41,149 bases of DNA from Candidatus Gastranaerophilales bacterium (GTDB lineage Bacteria; Cyanobacteriota; Vampirovibrionia; Gastranaerophilales; Gastranaerophilaceae). Each line of letters opens with the position of its first letter. Position 1 is the first letter of the stretch. Below the pieces are notes generated by a model. That model had not been told where the DNA came from, did not search any database, and was given only the letters and a program-made list of their open reading frames with translations. Shown here one piece after another: positions 1 to 8,759 of this stretch. The stretch spans positions 1-41,149 of the forward strand of contig CALUVR010000020.1 of NCBI GenBank assembly GCA_944324285.1. The letters are read 5' to 3'. The translations under genes and the position numbers were made by a program.

Positions 1-1730
1 TCGTTGCAGGTACTAAATACCGCGGCGAATTTGAAGAACGTTTGAAAAAAATTATGGATGAAATTCGTCAGGCAGGAAATATTATCCTTGTTATTGACGA
101 AATGCACACTCTCATCGGTGCAGGTGCTGCTGAAGGTGCTATTGATGCGGCTAACATCTTAAAACCTGCTCTATCAAGAGGTGAAATTCAGGTTATCGGT
201 GCGACAACTCTTGATGAGTACAGAAAATACGTAGAAAAAGATTCTGCTCTCGAAAGACGTTTTCAGCCTGTTATGATTGAAGAACCAACTATTGATGAAT
301 CAATTGAGATTATCAAAGGTTTGAAACCAAAATATGAAGAACACCACAAACTTCTTATTTCTGATGAAGCAATAGTTGCGGCGGTTAAATTATCCAGTAA
401 ATATATTACCGACAGGTTCTTGCCTGATAAAGCCATCGACGTTATAGATGAAGCTTCTTCAAAAGTTCGTTTGAAAGTTTCTTCGCTTTCTCCGGAAGGA
501 AAAGAACTTGAAAAAGAATTGCGCGAATTAATTAAAGAAAAAGAAGATGCAATCCGCAATCAAGAATTTGAAAAAGCGTCACAACTCCGTGATGATGAGG
601 CTGATCTGAAAGACAAAATCCGCGAAATGGCACAAAAATACAGAGAAGAACACGAAGCAAACAAACCAACCGTTACGGCGGAAAACGTTGCGGAAGTAAT
701 TGCAACAATGACAGGTGTTCCTGTAACAAAACTGACAGAAGGAGAAAGCGAACGGTTATTAAAACTGGAAGAAACTCTCCACCAGCGTGTAATCGGACAA
801 AATGATGCGGTTGTCGCTATTTCAAAAGCAATAAGACGTGCAAGAGTCGGTTTAAAAAGTCCGAATAGACCTATCGGAAGCTTTATCTTCTGCGGACCTA
901 CAGGTGTCGGTAAAACAGAACTTGCCAAAGCTCTTGCTGAGGCTGTATTTGGCTCTGAAGACAATATGATAAGAGTTGATATGTCAGAATTTATGGAAAA
1001 ACATTCAACCGCAAAACTTATCGGTTCACCTCCGGGGTATGTCGGCTACGATGACGGCGGACATTTGACAGAACTTATCAGAAAGAAACCTTATTCTGTT
1101 GTTTTGTTTGACGAAATCGAAAAGGCTCACCCTGATGTATTTAACATCATGCTTCAAATCCTTGACGACGGTCGTCTGACCGACGCTAAAGGGCGCCATA
1201 TTAATTTTAAAAATACAATTATCATTATGACATCAAATGTCGGCGCAAGTATGATTACAAATACATCAAAACTCGGCTTCTCAACATCTGATGATGAATC
1301 AAAAGACAAATACGAAAAACTTAAAGAAACCGTTACGGAAGAAATGAAAAAAGCTTTCAGACCGGAATTCTTGAACCGTATTGATGAAACTATCGTATTT
1401 GCACACCTGACGCAGGAAGAAATCAGACAGATTGTAGATTTAATGCTGAAAGATTTATTCAAACGCCTTGAAGAAAGAGAATTATCCGTTGAAGTTACGG
1501 ATGAAGTGAAAGATCATCTTGCGAAAAACGGATACTCGGAAGCTTACGGTGCAAGACCTCTCAGACGCCTTATCCAGCGTAAGATTGAAGATAATCTCGC
1601 GGAAGAAATCCTCTCAGGGAAATACGCTCCAGGCGATACAATTAGGATTACCCTTATAGATGACAAAATCGCCTTTGAAAAAGCTCCTAAAAAAAAGGCT
1701 AAAGCAAAAGAAGAAGTTACTGCAGAGTAA
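1..1730 (+). CDS. clpC: ATP-dependent Clp protease ATP-binding subunit ClpC (3' part, truncated by window edge)
   Basis: AAA+ unfoldase that feeds substrates to the ClpP peptidase in the cytoplasm. The gene runs in from the left edge; the frame is open from base 3 ([13 protein letters not shown]). What remains is the end of the first AAA module (Walker B VIDEMHTL, sensor [15 protein letters not shown]), a UVR-type coiled segment ([19 protein letters not shown]), and the whole second module: Walker A GPTGVGKT, Walker [12 protein letters not shown], sensor 1 TSNVGA, sensor 2 GARPLRR. The UVR segment points to ClpC rather than ClpA, ClpB or ClpE. An LGF tripeptide (SKLGFST), the ClpP-docking type of motif, follows sensor 1, so a partnership with ClpP is likely. 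The tail is Lys/Glu rich. The Clp N domain and first Walker A lie outside the window. Confidence 0.95.
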   Translation, partial: VAGTKYRGEFEERLKKIMDEIRQAGNIILVIDEMHTLIGAGAAEGAIDAANILKPALSRGEIQVIGATTLDEYRKYVEKDSALERRFQPVMIEEPTIDESIEIIKGLKPKYEEHHKLLISDEAIVAAVKLSSKYITDRFLPDKAIDVIDEASSKVRLKVSSLSPEGKELEKELRELIKEKEDAIRNQEFEKASQLRDDEADLKDKIREMAQKYREEHEANKPTVTAENVAEVIATMTGVPVTKLTEGESERLLKLEETLHQRVIGQNDAVVAISKAIRRARVGLKSPNRPIGSFIFCGPTGVGKTELAKALAEAVFGSEDNMIRVDMSEFMEKHSTAKLIGSPPGYVGYDDGGHLTELIRKKPYSVVLFDEIEKAHPDVFNIMLQILDDGRLTDAKGRHINFKNTIIIMTSNVGASMITNTSKLGFSTSDDESKDKYEKLKETVTEEMKKAFRPEFLNRIDETIVFAHLTQEEIRQIVDLMLKDLFKRLEERELSVEVTDEVKDHLAKNGYSEAYGARPLRRLIQRKIEDNLAEEILSGKYAPGDTIRITLIDDKIAFEKAPKKKAKAKEEVTAE

Positions 1731-1742
1731 ATTATAAACTTG

Positions 1743-1776
1743 AAAGAGCCGATTTTTAAAAGTCGGCTCTTTTTGT
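1743..1776 (+). terminator. intrinsic terminator after clpC
   Basis: Ten-base inverted repeat AAAGAGCCGA / TCGGCTCTTT around a ten-base loop, followed by further T residues, 12 bases after the clpC stop codon. Confidence 0.85.
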
Positions 1777-1820
1777 AAATCGAGGCGGAAGGTTGAAACT
1801 TCTGGCAGGCAAGGTATAAA

Positions 1821-3038
1821 ATGGCACAATATTTTTACAAGGCTTTAAAGAATAATAAAACGGAAGTTAAGGGCTATATTGAGGCTGAATCCCCAAAAGA
1901 GGCTCGCGATAAAATTCATAAAATGGGTTTTCTTCCGACAAATATTTATGAAGAATCTTTTGAAAAAAAAGCCTTCCCCTCAAACAAAGCCTCCAAAATT
2001 GAGTATCTTAGCCTTTCTGACAAAATATTTTTTACATCAGAACTTGAGGTGATGATATCCTCAGAAATATCAATTGCAGAAGCCTTAGAAACGCTGGAAA
2101 ATCACGCCCATAAACCTAAACTCATTATGCTTGCACGGGATTTAAAAGAAAAAATTTTAAGCGGTTCAACTTTTTCTGAGGCGCTAAAAAGTTATGAAAA
2201 AGTATTTGGCGGAATTTATTTAGGACTTTGCACAGCCGGAGAACAGTCCGGACAGCTTGACAAGACTTTTAAATACCTTTTAACAATTTTAAGAAAACAG
2301 GAGGATTTAAAATCCCGAGTTATAAACATGTCAATTTATCCTGCAATCACTGTTATAATTCTGATTGCGGTCTTTATTCTGTGCGGGAAATTCATATTCC
2401 CCGCGTTTACGAACAGCGCATATCTATCCCCTGAAGAAATACCTTTTATGGTGAATATAGTCACCGGAACCTGCGATATTATATTTAAATATTGGATGAT
2501 TATCATATTATTAATTGCAGCAGGAGGTTTTGCTGTCACAAAAATCTGGGAACAAAGCAGTATAAAAAAACATTTTGATAAACAAATATTAAAAATTCCG
2601 CTGGTCAGAGATTTTGTGCGTTACGTAAACCTTTCAGCTTTCTTTACAGTCCTGAATGTTGCGTATGAAGCCGGATTAACCATTGTATCTTCAATTGAAT
2701 TATCCGAAGAAACAATAAAAAATACAAAGATTAAAACGGAAGCCGAAAAATCAAGAAAACTCGTAACTGGCGGAGAATTGCTTTCCGAGGCATTTGTAAA
2801 GACCGAATTTCTGCCTCCTGTATTTAATACGCTTATTTTAACGGGTGAAAAAAGCGGAAAATTAGGGCAGATGTTCAGGGATATAGCGCTCGCAATAGAT
2901 AAGAAACTGGATATGGTTACAGACGCTCTTGCAAAAGCGTTTCAGCCGACGCTTACGGTTATAATCGGGCTGGTTGTCGGATATATAGTAATCGCGTTTT
3001 TCCAGTTATATACAACGGCAGTCGGCTCAATGTTTTAA
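1821..3038 (+). CDS. type II secretion/type IV pilus inner-membrane platform protein (GspF/PilC family)
   Basis: Polytopic inner-membrane platform protein of type IV pilus or type II secretion machines; it links the cytoplasmic assembly ATPase to pilin assembly. The 405-residue length is typical. The N-terminus (YFYKALKNNKTEVKGYIEAESPKEAR) is the usual GspF start, followed by two T2SSF repeats, each with a GE-rich helical motif (LCTAGEQSGQLDKTF near residue 137; ILTGEKSGKLGQMF near 342). Hydrophobic segments lie near residues 170-192, 222-243 and 378-398. A weak AAGG lies about 8 bases before the ATG. It sits 70 bases upstream of a pilin-like gene, which supports a pilus/pseudopilus role. PilC and GspF cannot be told apart here. 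Confidence 0.9.
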   Translation: MAQYFYKALKNNKTEVKGYIEAESPKEARDKIHKMGFLPTNIYEESFEKKAFPSNKASKIEYLSLSDKIFFTSELEVMISSEISIAEALETLENHAHKPKLIMLARDLKEKILSGSTFSEALKSYEKVFGGIYLGLCTAGEQSGQLDKTFKYLLTILRKQEDLKSRVINMSIYPAITVIILIAVFILCGKFIFPAFTNSAYLSPEEIPFMVNIVTGTCDIIFKYWMIIILLIAAGGFAVTKIWEQSSIKKHFDKQILKIPLVRDFVRYVNLSAFFTVLNVAYEAGLTIVSSIELSEETIKNTKIKTEAEKSRKLVTGGELLSEAFVKTEFLPPVFNTLILTGEKSGKLGQMFRDIALAIDKKLDMVTDALAKAFQPTLTVIIGLVVGYIVIAFFQLYTTAVGSMF

Positions 3039-3040
3039 AC

Positions 3041-3068
3041 TTGATAATAACTTAATATATGTTATAAT
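3041..3068 (+). promoter_or_regulatory. sigma70-type promoter for the pilin-like gene
   Basis: TTGATA (3041-3046), 16-base spacer, TATAAT (3063-3068). It lies between the PilC/GspF stop and the pilin-like start codon, 40 bases upstream of the ATG. Confidence 0.6.
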
Positions 3069-3107
3069 AAAAATGACAAAAATTAAATTGTAACAGAGGA
3101 GAAAAGC

Positions 3108-3841
3108 ATGAAAACTATTGATATGACTACATTTCAGAGAAGGGGGGGGGGCATAGTTTAAAGCTTGCATTTACTCTTGCCGAAGTTTTGATTACTTTAG
3201 GAATTATTGGTTTAGTCGCGGCTATGACATTGCCGGCAGTTGTTCTGAATACACAAAATAGAGCTTTGTATACTCAGTTGCAAAAATCTTATTCTGTATT
3301 ACAAAATGCCTTACAGCAAATGAATTATGAACAAGGGTTTGTGGCAAAACCTGGTGCTTACGGCACCAGTGAATTTTATCCTGTCTTTAAAAAGTATTTA
3401 ATGATTGCAAAGGACTGTAACTATAGTGATTGTGAATCCAAGTACGAAACTGCTGAAGATGGAAGCCAGCAATGGACAAATATATCATCTAACTATAAAA
3501 CATATTCAAATAAGCAAACGAACAACAACTTATTTGATGACGGACAGGGCATATTTTTAGATGGTTCAATGATACTTATTCAAAATGAAACAAGCAATGG
3601 CAGTGGTAGTATATTAATTACTGTTGATGTTAACGGAATTAAGAAGAAACCGAACCGCTGGGGCCATGATTTATTTACATTCCAGATAATGGATAATGGA
3701 AAGTTAATGCCTATGGGTGCCAAGGGTACAAGCTATAGCGAGGCATCTTGTTCTCCTTCTTCTGCTTCAACACTAAACGGTATTGGATGCACTTATAAAG
3801 CATTAACAGACAAAGACTTTTTCAAAAATCTTCCAAAATAA
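3108..3841 (+). CDS. type IV pilin-like protein, frame interrupted at a 10-G tract
   Basis: Pilin or pseudopilin with a class III signal. The ATG at 3108 has a good ribosome site (AGAGGAG, 3095-3101), but this frame reaches TAA after 17 codons. The rest of the protein is in another frame: SLKLAFTLAEVLITLGIIG, the classic prepilin N-terminus with Glu5, then a globular domain of about 190 residues ending in a Cys-containing region (EASCSPSS, GIGCTYKAL). The break is at the G run 3142-3151. One extra G (11) or two fewer (8) joins the two frames into MKTIDMTTFQRRGGGHSLKL and onward. Starting at the in-frame TTG at 3188 would delete the prepilin peptidase site, so that is unlikely. Either the gene is switched off by slippage or the tract is mis-assembled. 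Confidence 0.75.
3142..3151 (+). repeat. homopolymer run of 10 G inside the pilin-like gene
   Basis: Ten consecutive G directly after the codon for Arg12. The run length decides whether the start codon and the pilin body are in the same frame. Confidence 0.9.
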
Positions 3842-3867
3842 AAGCCTCTAAAAAGAGGCTTTTATTC
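3838..3867. terminator. bidirectional terminator between convergent genes
   Basis: Perfect stem AATAAAAGCCTCT / AGAGGCTTTTATT with a four-A loop. It overlaps the stop codon of the pilin-like gene and the last codons of the convergent TPR gene, and has A/T-rich flanks on both sides. Confidence 0.85.
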
Positions 3868-5265
3868 TTTATTGAAAAATCTCATAATTTTGTCAATCAA
3901 ACCTTCTTCCTGCTCCATTTGAATATTCTCAAGCTTTGCAAGTTTCTGTCTCACCTTTTCAGATTCAGGAGTTTCACCTGCGACAGACAAATATTTTTGG
4001 TAATATTTAACAGCTTCAGGTTTGCTTTTTAAACGTTCATAAATTCCCGCGATTTGTCTTATCAAGGAGGCGTTGCGTTTGTCCGTTTCAAGAAGTTTTT
4101 CTAAGTATTCTGCCTGCATAGCATAGTCCCCGATACTTTCCCTGAATGCCGCAAGTTTTTGGAGTGCAGTTCTATTCATCGGTTCCAGTTTATGCAGTTT
4201 TTCATAAAATTCAACGGCATGATTTTTTTCGCCCGTGCTTTCCAGCAATACTGCCAGGTTATTAACAAGGCTTGCGTCATCATCTTTTATCTGGTAAGCG
4301 TTTAGAAAATCATTGACAGCGATATCTTTATTGCCTCGTACAAGATTGTATTTGCCCCAGTTGACATAAGCATTAAAATCATCCTTTTTGCCTTCGTAGA
4401 TTAAAGCTTTCATCTGAAACCCAAGTGCGCTGTTTGGCTGAAATTTGTCATATTCCAGAACATTTTGAAGCGCATTATCGTATTCTTTTTCTTCATAATA
4501 ATACTGGGCTTTAATTACGTAAAAATCAGGTTTTCCTTTGTATTCAGCCTCGGCTTTTTGAATTTCTTTTAAGGCTTCATCCTTATCGCCTTCTGCGAGA
4601 AGGCATTTTATTTTCATCAAAGGGTCGCCTGTTATTTCTCTTGCTTTTTCAGGCTGATTATTTTTTAGATATAATTTTGCAAGACTTTCTTTTATATTGT
4701 CGCTTTTAAAGCCGTTATTTATCGCGCGTTCAAGAGTTTCTATAGCACTAGGCGTCGCATCTTCTGCAATATAAAGGTTTGCGAGTCTTAAGTAGATATC
4801 TTCATTATTATGTTCAAAATCAAGGATTTTTAAATATTCATCAATAGCTTTTGTATTATTGCCGAGTTGTTCATAGAGCGTACCCAGCACAAATCTTGTA
4901 GCGGTTTGTGCTTCGTGGTTATCAGCAACAAGGTTTAGAGCTTTTTTAAAGTCATTCACGGCATGTTCATACTGGTGGCTGATGTTGTGCATATTGCCGC
5001 GGTAAACATAGTATTTATATTTATCAGTTGTTACATAAATATCCATCAACTGTTCATAAGCCATAATATTTGTGGCATCCATTTGCAAAATAGCATTATA
5101 ATAATCCGCTGCCTCGTCTTTTTTATCCAGCATAACTGCAATATGTCCGAGGCGTTCAAGCAGACCTAAATCTTTCGGGTTTGAGGCATAAGATTTTTTA
5201 TATTCCTCGTACGCTTTTTCGTACTCTTCGTTTTCTTCGTATTGTTCTGCGAGTGCTATGCTCAT
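3862..5265 (-). CDS. tetratricopeptide repeat protein
   Basis: A 467-residue protein built almost entirely of TPR helices from residue 1 to about 440: recurring 34-residue units with the W/L-G-Y-A-x-P pattern, e.g. EYEKAYEEYKKSYASNPKDLGLLERLG, ALNLVADNHEAQ, ALGFQMKALIYEG. TPR arrays act as protein-docking scaffolds. There is no signal peptide and no catalytic domain. The C-terminus is an amphipathic helix (LIDKIMRFFNKE) that might touch the membrane. The start ATG has an AAGGAG site 11-12 bases upstream (minus strand). pth follows divergently spaced by 65 bases on the same strand, upstream. The partner cannot be named from sequence. Confidence 0.85.
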   Translation of the reverse strand: MSIALAEQYEENEEYEKAYEEYKKSYASNPKDLGLLERLGHIAVMLDKKDEAADYYNAILQMDATNIMAYEQLMDIYVTTDKYKYYVYRGNMHNISHQYEHAVNDFKKALNLVADNHEAQTATRFVLGTLYEQLGNNTKAIDEYLKILDFEHNNEDIYLRLANLYIAEDATPSAIETLERAINNGFKSDNIKESLAKLYLKNNQPEKAREITGDPLMKIKCLLAEGDKDEALKEIQKAEAEYKGKPDFYVIKAQYYYEEKEYDNALQNVLEYDKFQPNSALGFQMKALIYEGKKDDFNAYVNWGKYNLVRGNKDIAVNDFLNAYQIKDDDASLVNNLAVLLESTGEKNHAVEFYEKLHKLEPMNRTALQKLAAFRESIGDYAMQAEYLEKLLETDKRNASLIRQIAGIYERLKSKPEAVKYYQKYLSVAGETPESEKVRQKLAKLENIQMEQEEGLIDKIMRFFNKE

Positions 5266-5330
5266 TTAACTTATTACTCCTTTTTTATTTAATTATATCT
5301 TAAAAATTTTTTCTGTCTTGTCCGGTAGAC

Positions 5331-5888
5331 TTAATTATATTTGTTCTGAGTTTTTTCAATACCGTTATCAAGGTAGAACTTAACGGATTCTATTGCTCTA
5401 TCCAGAACCTCTTTTAATTCATCAAGCTGTTCTTTTGGAAAATTTTGAAGAACATAATTTTCTGACGGAATATTTGGCTGCGGTCCTATTCCTATTTTTA
5501 ATCTTGCAAAGTCTTTGGACCCTGTATGTTTTATGATTGATTTAATCCCGTTATGCCCGCCGTCGGAACCGTTAGCACGGTATCTTATACGCCCTAAATC
5601 AAGCGAAATATCGTCATATATTATTAAAATATCTTTTAAATCAATTTTGTAATAATCCATTATTGCGCGTACAGCTTCGCCTGACAAATTCATAAACGTA
5701 GTAGGTTTTGCAAATAAAACATCTTCTCCGTTGTATCTTATTTTCGATAAATAAGCTTTTAATTTGTTTTCACTTTTAAACGAAAAGCCTTCCGTGAGCG
5801 CCCATCTGTCAAGAACCATAAAACCTGCGTTGTGACGCGTCATGCAATATTTATCCCCGATATTTCCTAATCCTGCTATTAATTTCAT
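5331..5888 (-). CDS. pth: peptidyl-tRNA hydrolase
   Basis: Releases tRNA from stalled peptidyl-tRNA by ester hydrolysis, recycling tRNA in the cytoplasm. The 185 residues match the family length. The N-terminal signature GLGNIGDKYCMTRHNAGF contains the catalytic His (about residue 19) and the tRNA-contacting Asn. KPTTFMNLSG (near 60-70), IYDDISLDLG with the conserved Asp (near 91-100) and GSDGGHNGIKSI (near 107-118) are all present, so the enzyme should be active. It lies upstream of the TPR gene on the same strand and may be cotranscribed with it. Confidence 0.95.
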   Translation of the reverse strand: MKLIAGLGNIGDKYCMTRHNAGFMVLDRWALTEGFSFKSENKLKAYLSKIRYNGEDVLFAKPTTFMNLSGEAVRAIMDYYKIDLKDILIIYDDISLDLGRIRYRANGSDGGHNGIKSIIKHTGSKDFARLKIGIGPQPNIPSENYVLQNFPKEQLDELKEVLDRAIESVKFYLDNGIEKTQNKYN

Positions 5889-6000
5889 ATTTCTACCTTT
5901 TATATTTATTATTTTAACCTAAATAAAGATTACCGCCTTTGTTTACCATGTTTTCGCTTAACAAATTGATAAGAAAGGATTAATTTGATAATGAACTTAA

Positions 6001-6065
6001 CTAAAGCTGCAAACCGCCGCGCTATATGAGCAGGGACGCAGACATAGATTGTGAGGATAATAAAA
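6001..6065 (+). promoter_or_regulatory. 5' leader element resembling the leader at 15850
   Basis: This leader and the one at 15850-15914 align without gaps over 65 bases up to their ATGs. They share CTAAAGCTG-Y-AAA at the left and GCAGACAYAG at the right of a 47-base core (29 of 47 identical by hand). CTGC/GCAG could close a stem. It also holds GCAAACC and GGGACGC, strings seen in c-di-GMP-I riboswitch aptamers, but the second arm of that aptamer is not visible. Function unknown. Confidence 0.35.
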
Positions 6066-6635
6066 ATGAAATCAAAAGACAAACCCATAATACAGGAAAA
6101 GAGTTCCGAGAAGGTTGCAAAATTTTTAGAGAAAAACGGGCTTCACAAAAAAGATTTTGCAGAAATGATAGGGGTAACCCTTTCTTATGTATATAACCTT
6201 ATTGATGATACAATTCCGTTTTCAACAAGAGGAACGACGTTAGAACGGATTGCGACGGTTATGGAGATTGAGCCAGAAGAATTTGAAGAATATAAAATTC
6301 CGCAGGAACCTAGAGTGATTGACGATTTCGTTGAGTATTTACACTCGGAAATGAAACATAAAAAAATGTCGGTTGTGAATTTTCTAAAAGCTTTCCCGCG
6401 TAAAAAAAGGCTTGAAATTGTAGATATTCTGCGAGGTAACCTTCCGCTTCCGATTGATTATAAAGAATTAACTATGATTGCGCAGGTTCTTGAACTCAAT
6501 AAGGATGAAGTATACAACATGTGGGAACGCCGCATGAAAAACGTTCTTGAAACCAACGGCATGAATATTTATGCAAATGCCGCGTTAGTAAATGCCATGT
6601 TTGACTGCGCAAAAAAATATATCAGCTTAAAGTAG
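6066..6635 (+). CDS. XRE-type helix-turn-helix protein with two HTH-like domains
   Basis: A 189-residue putative transcriptional regulator. The ATG at 6066 was chosen because GAGG (6053-6056) lies 9 bases before it; an upstream GTG at 6051 would use up that site. Residues about 15-65 form a Cro/C1-type HTH (VAKFLEKNGLHKKDFAEMIGVTLSYVYNLI). Residues about 85-140 look like a second, degenerate HTH (MSVVNFLKAFPRKKRLEIVDILRG). The tail is helical. There is no sensory or enzymatic domain. It is preceded by an unusual leader (6001-6065) and converges on the polysaccharide pyruvyl transferase-like gene. The target is unknown. Confidence 0.75.
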   Translation: MKSKDKPIIQEKSSEKVAKFLEKNGLHKKDFAEMIGVTLSYVYNLIDDTIPFSTRGTTLERIATVMEIEPEEFEEYKIPQEPRVIDDFVEYLHSEMKHKKMSVVNFLKAFPRKKRLEIVDILRGNLPLPIDYKELTMIAQVLELNKDEVYNMWERRMKNVLETNGMNIYANAALVNAMFDCAKKYISLK

Positions 6636-7769
6636 CCCCCCCCCCCCCGAGCTAAAACCCTCTCCAGACAACGTTTTTGGCGGATTTTGTCCATCTAAAA
6701 AATTGAGAATTCCGGTATTTTGTCCGGATTCGCCTCCGTATTGTTTATCCTTTACGGAGGTTTTGATTTCTGGGGCATTTATAAATAATGAAGCTGTTGC
6801 TTTTAATTTTTTTGCATATTGTAAATATTTTTTACTGTTGATGACAAGTCCGTTCTTATCTTTTTCTATCTTATTAATTATAAATTTATGTCTGTCATAA
6901 CCTATAATATTTAACAGTTGAGTAAGTCCGTCATATCGCTTTTTGTCATATTTTTTCGGAATAACTAAAATTACCGGAGTTCCGAGGGCAAGACACGGAA
7001 GCGCACAGTGTATTCTTGTGGTTATAACAAGTTTTGCCCGTGCATATTTTTGCAAAAGTGTTTCTGCGGTTTTGAAGCACTCCTCTTCACTTAATCCAAA
7101 ATCATAAGAATGGTGTGTATATTCAATGGCTTCTTTATTATAGTTTTTCAAAACTTCCAGTAATTTTTTATCGATTTTTGTAGGTTTTTCTCTATTAATT
7201 TCATAATCGCAGAAAATTATCTTATCGTTTCTTTCGCTTTCAGAAACTTTATAATCTTTATCAAGAGTTGTTGTAAGACAGCTTGAAAAATATGCTTTTA
7301 CCCCCTCCAGCAGTAAAAAGTTTCTTGTTGTAAAGTCACGGCAGCCTATTGGTTCATATTTTTTCAGATAACTTAAAGTTTCTTGCTTTATATTTTTTAA
7401 GTTATTAATATGCATTGAAACAAATAATGGATTAATTTTATCAGAAAATACTTCATTCCCTTTACAGATTGCATACCAGCCGTTGGCAATTAAATTTACG
7501 GGTTCTCCATCATAGTATCTTGCACTGTCTCTATCCATCAGTATGGGGGTTTTATCCGGCAGATATTGTTTTGCAGCAAGACTCTGAATATAATCTCCAA
7601 TATTAATATACTTGGCTTCATACTGTTCATTTGTAGTGTAGGCATATTTATACACTGCACACCTGCGAACTCTGGATGTAAAATTTTTGGATTCTCGCTT
7701 TTCAAAAAAATTAAAGATATTTGTTATAATCTGTCTTTTAGCTAACCAACTGCATATAATATTATTCAT
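6627..7769 (-). CDS. polysaccharide pyruvyl transferase family protein with poly-G 3' end
   Basis: Members of this family (PF04230 type) transfer pyruvyl groups to cell-surface polysaccharides. The 380-residue protein has the family's features: an N-terminal region with NIGDYIQSLAAKQYLP, a middle region with SMHINNLKNIKQETLSYLKKYEPIGCRDFTTRN, and the C-terminal signature VITTRIHCALPCLALGTPVILV. The family fold seems to end near residue 330. The last 45 residues (GESGQNTGILNFLDGQNPPK, then SSGGGGLL) are low-complexity and are encoded by a repeat-like stretch ending in 13 G. The stop overlaps the 3' end of the convergent HTH gene by 9 bases. A GAGGA ribosome site precedes the ATG. The acceptor glycan is unknown. 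Confidence 0.75.
   Translation of the reverse strand: MNNIICSWLAKRQIITNIFNFFEKRESKNFTSRVRRCAVYKYAYTTNEQYEAKYINIGDYIQSLAAKQYLPDKTPILMDRDSARYYDGEPVNLIANGWYAICKGNEVFSDKINPLFVSMHINNLKNIKQETLSYLKKYEPIGCRDFTTRNFLLLEGVKAYFSSCLTTTLDKDYKVSESERNDKIIFCDYEINREKPTKIDKKLLEVLKNYNKEAIEYTHHSYDFGLSEEECFKTAETLLQKYARAKLVITTRIHCALPCLALGTPVILVIPKKYDKKRYDGLTQLLNIIGYDRHKFIINKIEKDKNGLVINSKKYLQYAKKLKATASLFINAPEIKTSVKDKQYGGESGQNTGILNFLDGQNPPKTLSGEGFSSGGGGLL
6636..6648 (-). repeat. homopolymer run of 13 C (13 G on the coding strand)
   Basis: It encodes the GGGG near the C-terminus of the pyruvyl transferase-like protein and starts immediately after the stop codon of the convergent HTH gene. Thirteen G gives ...SSGGGGLL; 12 or 14 would give different tails. 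Confidence 0.9.
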
Positions 7770-7801
7770 ATTTATATTCCTCTGTTTATTCTTAATTCCT
7801 T

Positions 7802-8743
7802 TTATACTAAAATCTGCAGTATACCCCCCACGATTATGCTAACGGCTAAAAGGATACTGATAATCAATATCGTGTCTTTTGTACAATCGTTTTTTTTCAA
7901 AAGAATTATCAACCCCAATCCTGCGCTGGAGGAAAGTCCTGCAATCACAGAGCCGAAACTTATTGCATGCTGAATGTAGAGCATTGTGATAAGTACAGAA
8001 ATTGCACAATTAGGGATTAAGCCGATTATGGCTGCAAGTGCCGGCTGGAGAGGTGATTGATATAAAAATACCTGTTCTATGTGCCCTTCTGTTTTTAATA
8101 AAATGAAGTTTAAAATCAATGTCACCAGAAGTATAAAGAAAAATATATTAATCGTGTGTTTCAGCGGATGAAGTATCAGAATTCGTTTTTTAAATCTGTC
8201 GTTTGAGATTTCGTGCTTGCAGCAGCCGTGTTCTGCAATTTCTATTTCTTCATTATTTTCCTCCGTCACAGGCTTCAAGATTGCATCTACTGCATAACCT
8301 GCAGCCACTGCCATTAAAAATTTTGTCCCTAGTATCGGCAAAATTGTTTTTATCATCTCAGGATGTGCCAGTAATACAGGAATTGCTTCATCAGAAGTCG
8401 ATATATAAACAGCAATAAGAGTTCCTCTTGTGATTAATCTTCTTACATAAAGCGTACTTGCAATTACCGAAAAACCGCACTGCGGCACAATCGCCGTAAG
8501 TGCGCCGAGAAGGGGACCGCTTACTTTTGTATGTTTTGATAAATTTTTTATCTTTTTAGAAAAATAAATTTCAAAAAGTTCTATAAAGAAAAATATTATA
8601 AACAGAAAAGGCACAAGATTTATGCTGTCAATTAATGCATCTTTTATAAAATCCGCAACAGGAAGTTTTTCAATAAGCGGATTGGACCACCCTAAAATAA
8701 AAGAATTGAACGTATTTATACTTCTGATAAATTCAATAAACAT
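7802..8743 (-). CDS. putative heavy-metal permease/exporter (ArsP_2-like, about 10 TM)
   Basis: A 313-residue polytopic inner-membrane protein. It is made of two similar halves, each with a small-residue motif around a conserved PQCGF/PNCAI (IVPQCGFSVIAS near residue 85 and LIPNCAISVLIT near 247), and the signature STSDEAIPVLLAHP. This matches the family described as putative 10-TM heavy-metal/arsenic exporter (PF11449 type). The cytoplasmic loop between the halves carries AEHGCCKHE, a Cys/His cluster that could bind metal. Substrate not determined. It lies 32 bases upstream of the pyruvyl transferase-like gene on the same strand. Confidence 0.7.
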   Translation of the reverse strand: MFIEFIRSINTFNSFILGWSNPLIEKLPVADFIKDALIDSINLVPFLFIIFFFIELFEIYFSKKIKNLSKHTKVSGPLLGALTAIVPQCGFSVIASTLYVRRLITRGTLIAVYISTSDEAIPVLLAHPEMIKTILPILGTKFLMAVAAGYAVDAILKPVTEENNEEIEIAEHGCCKHEISNDRFKKRILILHPLKHTINIFFFILLVTLILNFILLKTEGHIEQVFLYQSPLQPALAAIIGLIPNCAISVLITMLYIQHAISFGSVIAGLSSSAGLGLIILLKKNDCTKDTILIISILLAVSIIVGGILQILV

Positions 8744-8759
8744 CTAAACCTCTTGAATT

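Noticed and set aside
3188-3841. Pilin starting at TTG 3188 as a complete gene
   Set aside because: This start removes the prepilin cleavage site and first part of the conserved hydrophobic helix; the true start is at 3108 with a frame break.
6001-6065. Full c-di-GMP-I (GEMM) riboswitch
   Set aside because: GCAAACC and GGGACGC are present, but the GNRA loop and the second helical arm with its receptor are not seen, and the sister leader at 15850 lacks these strings.
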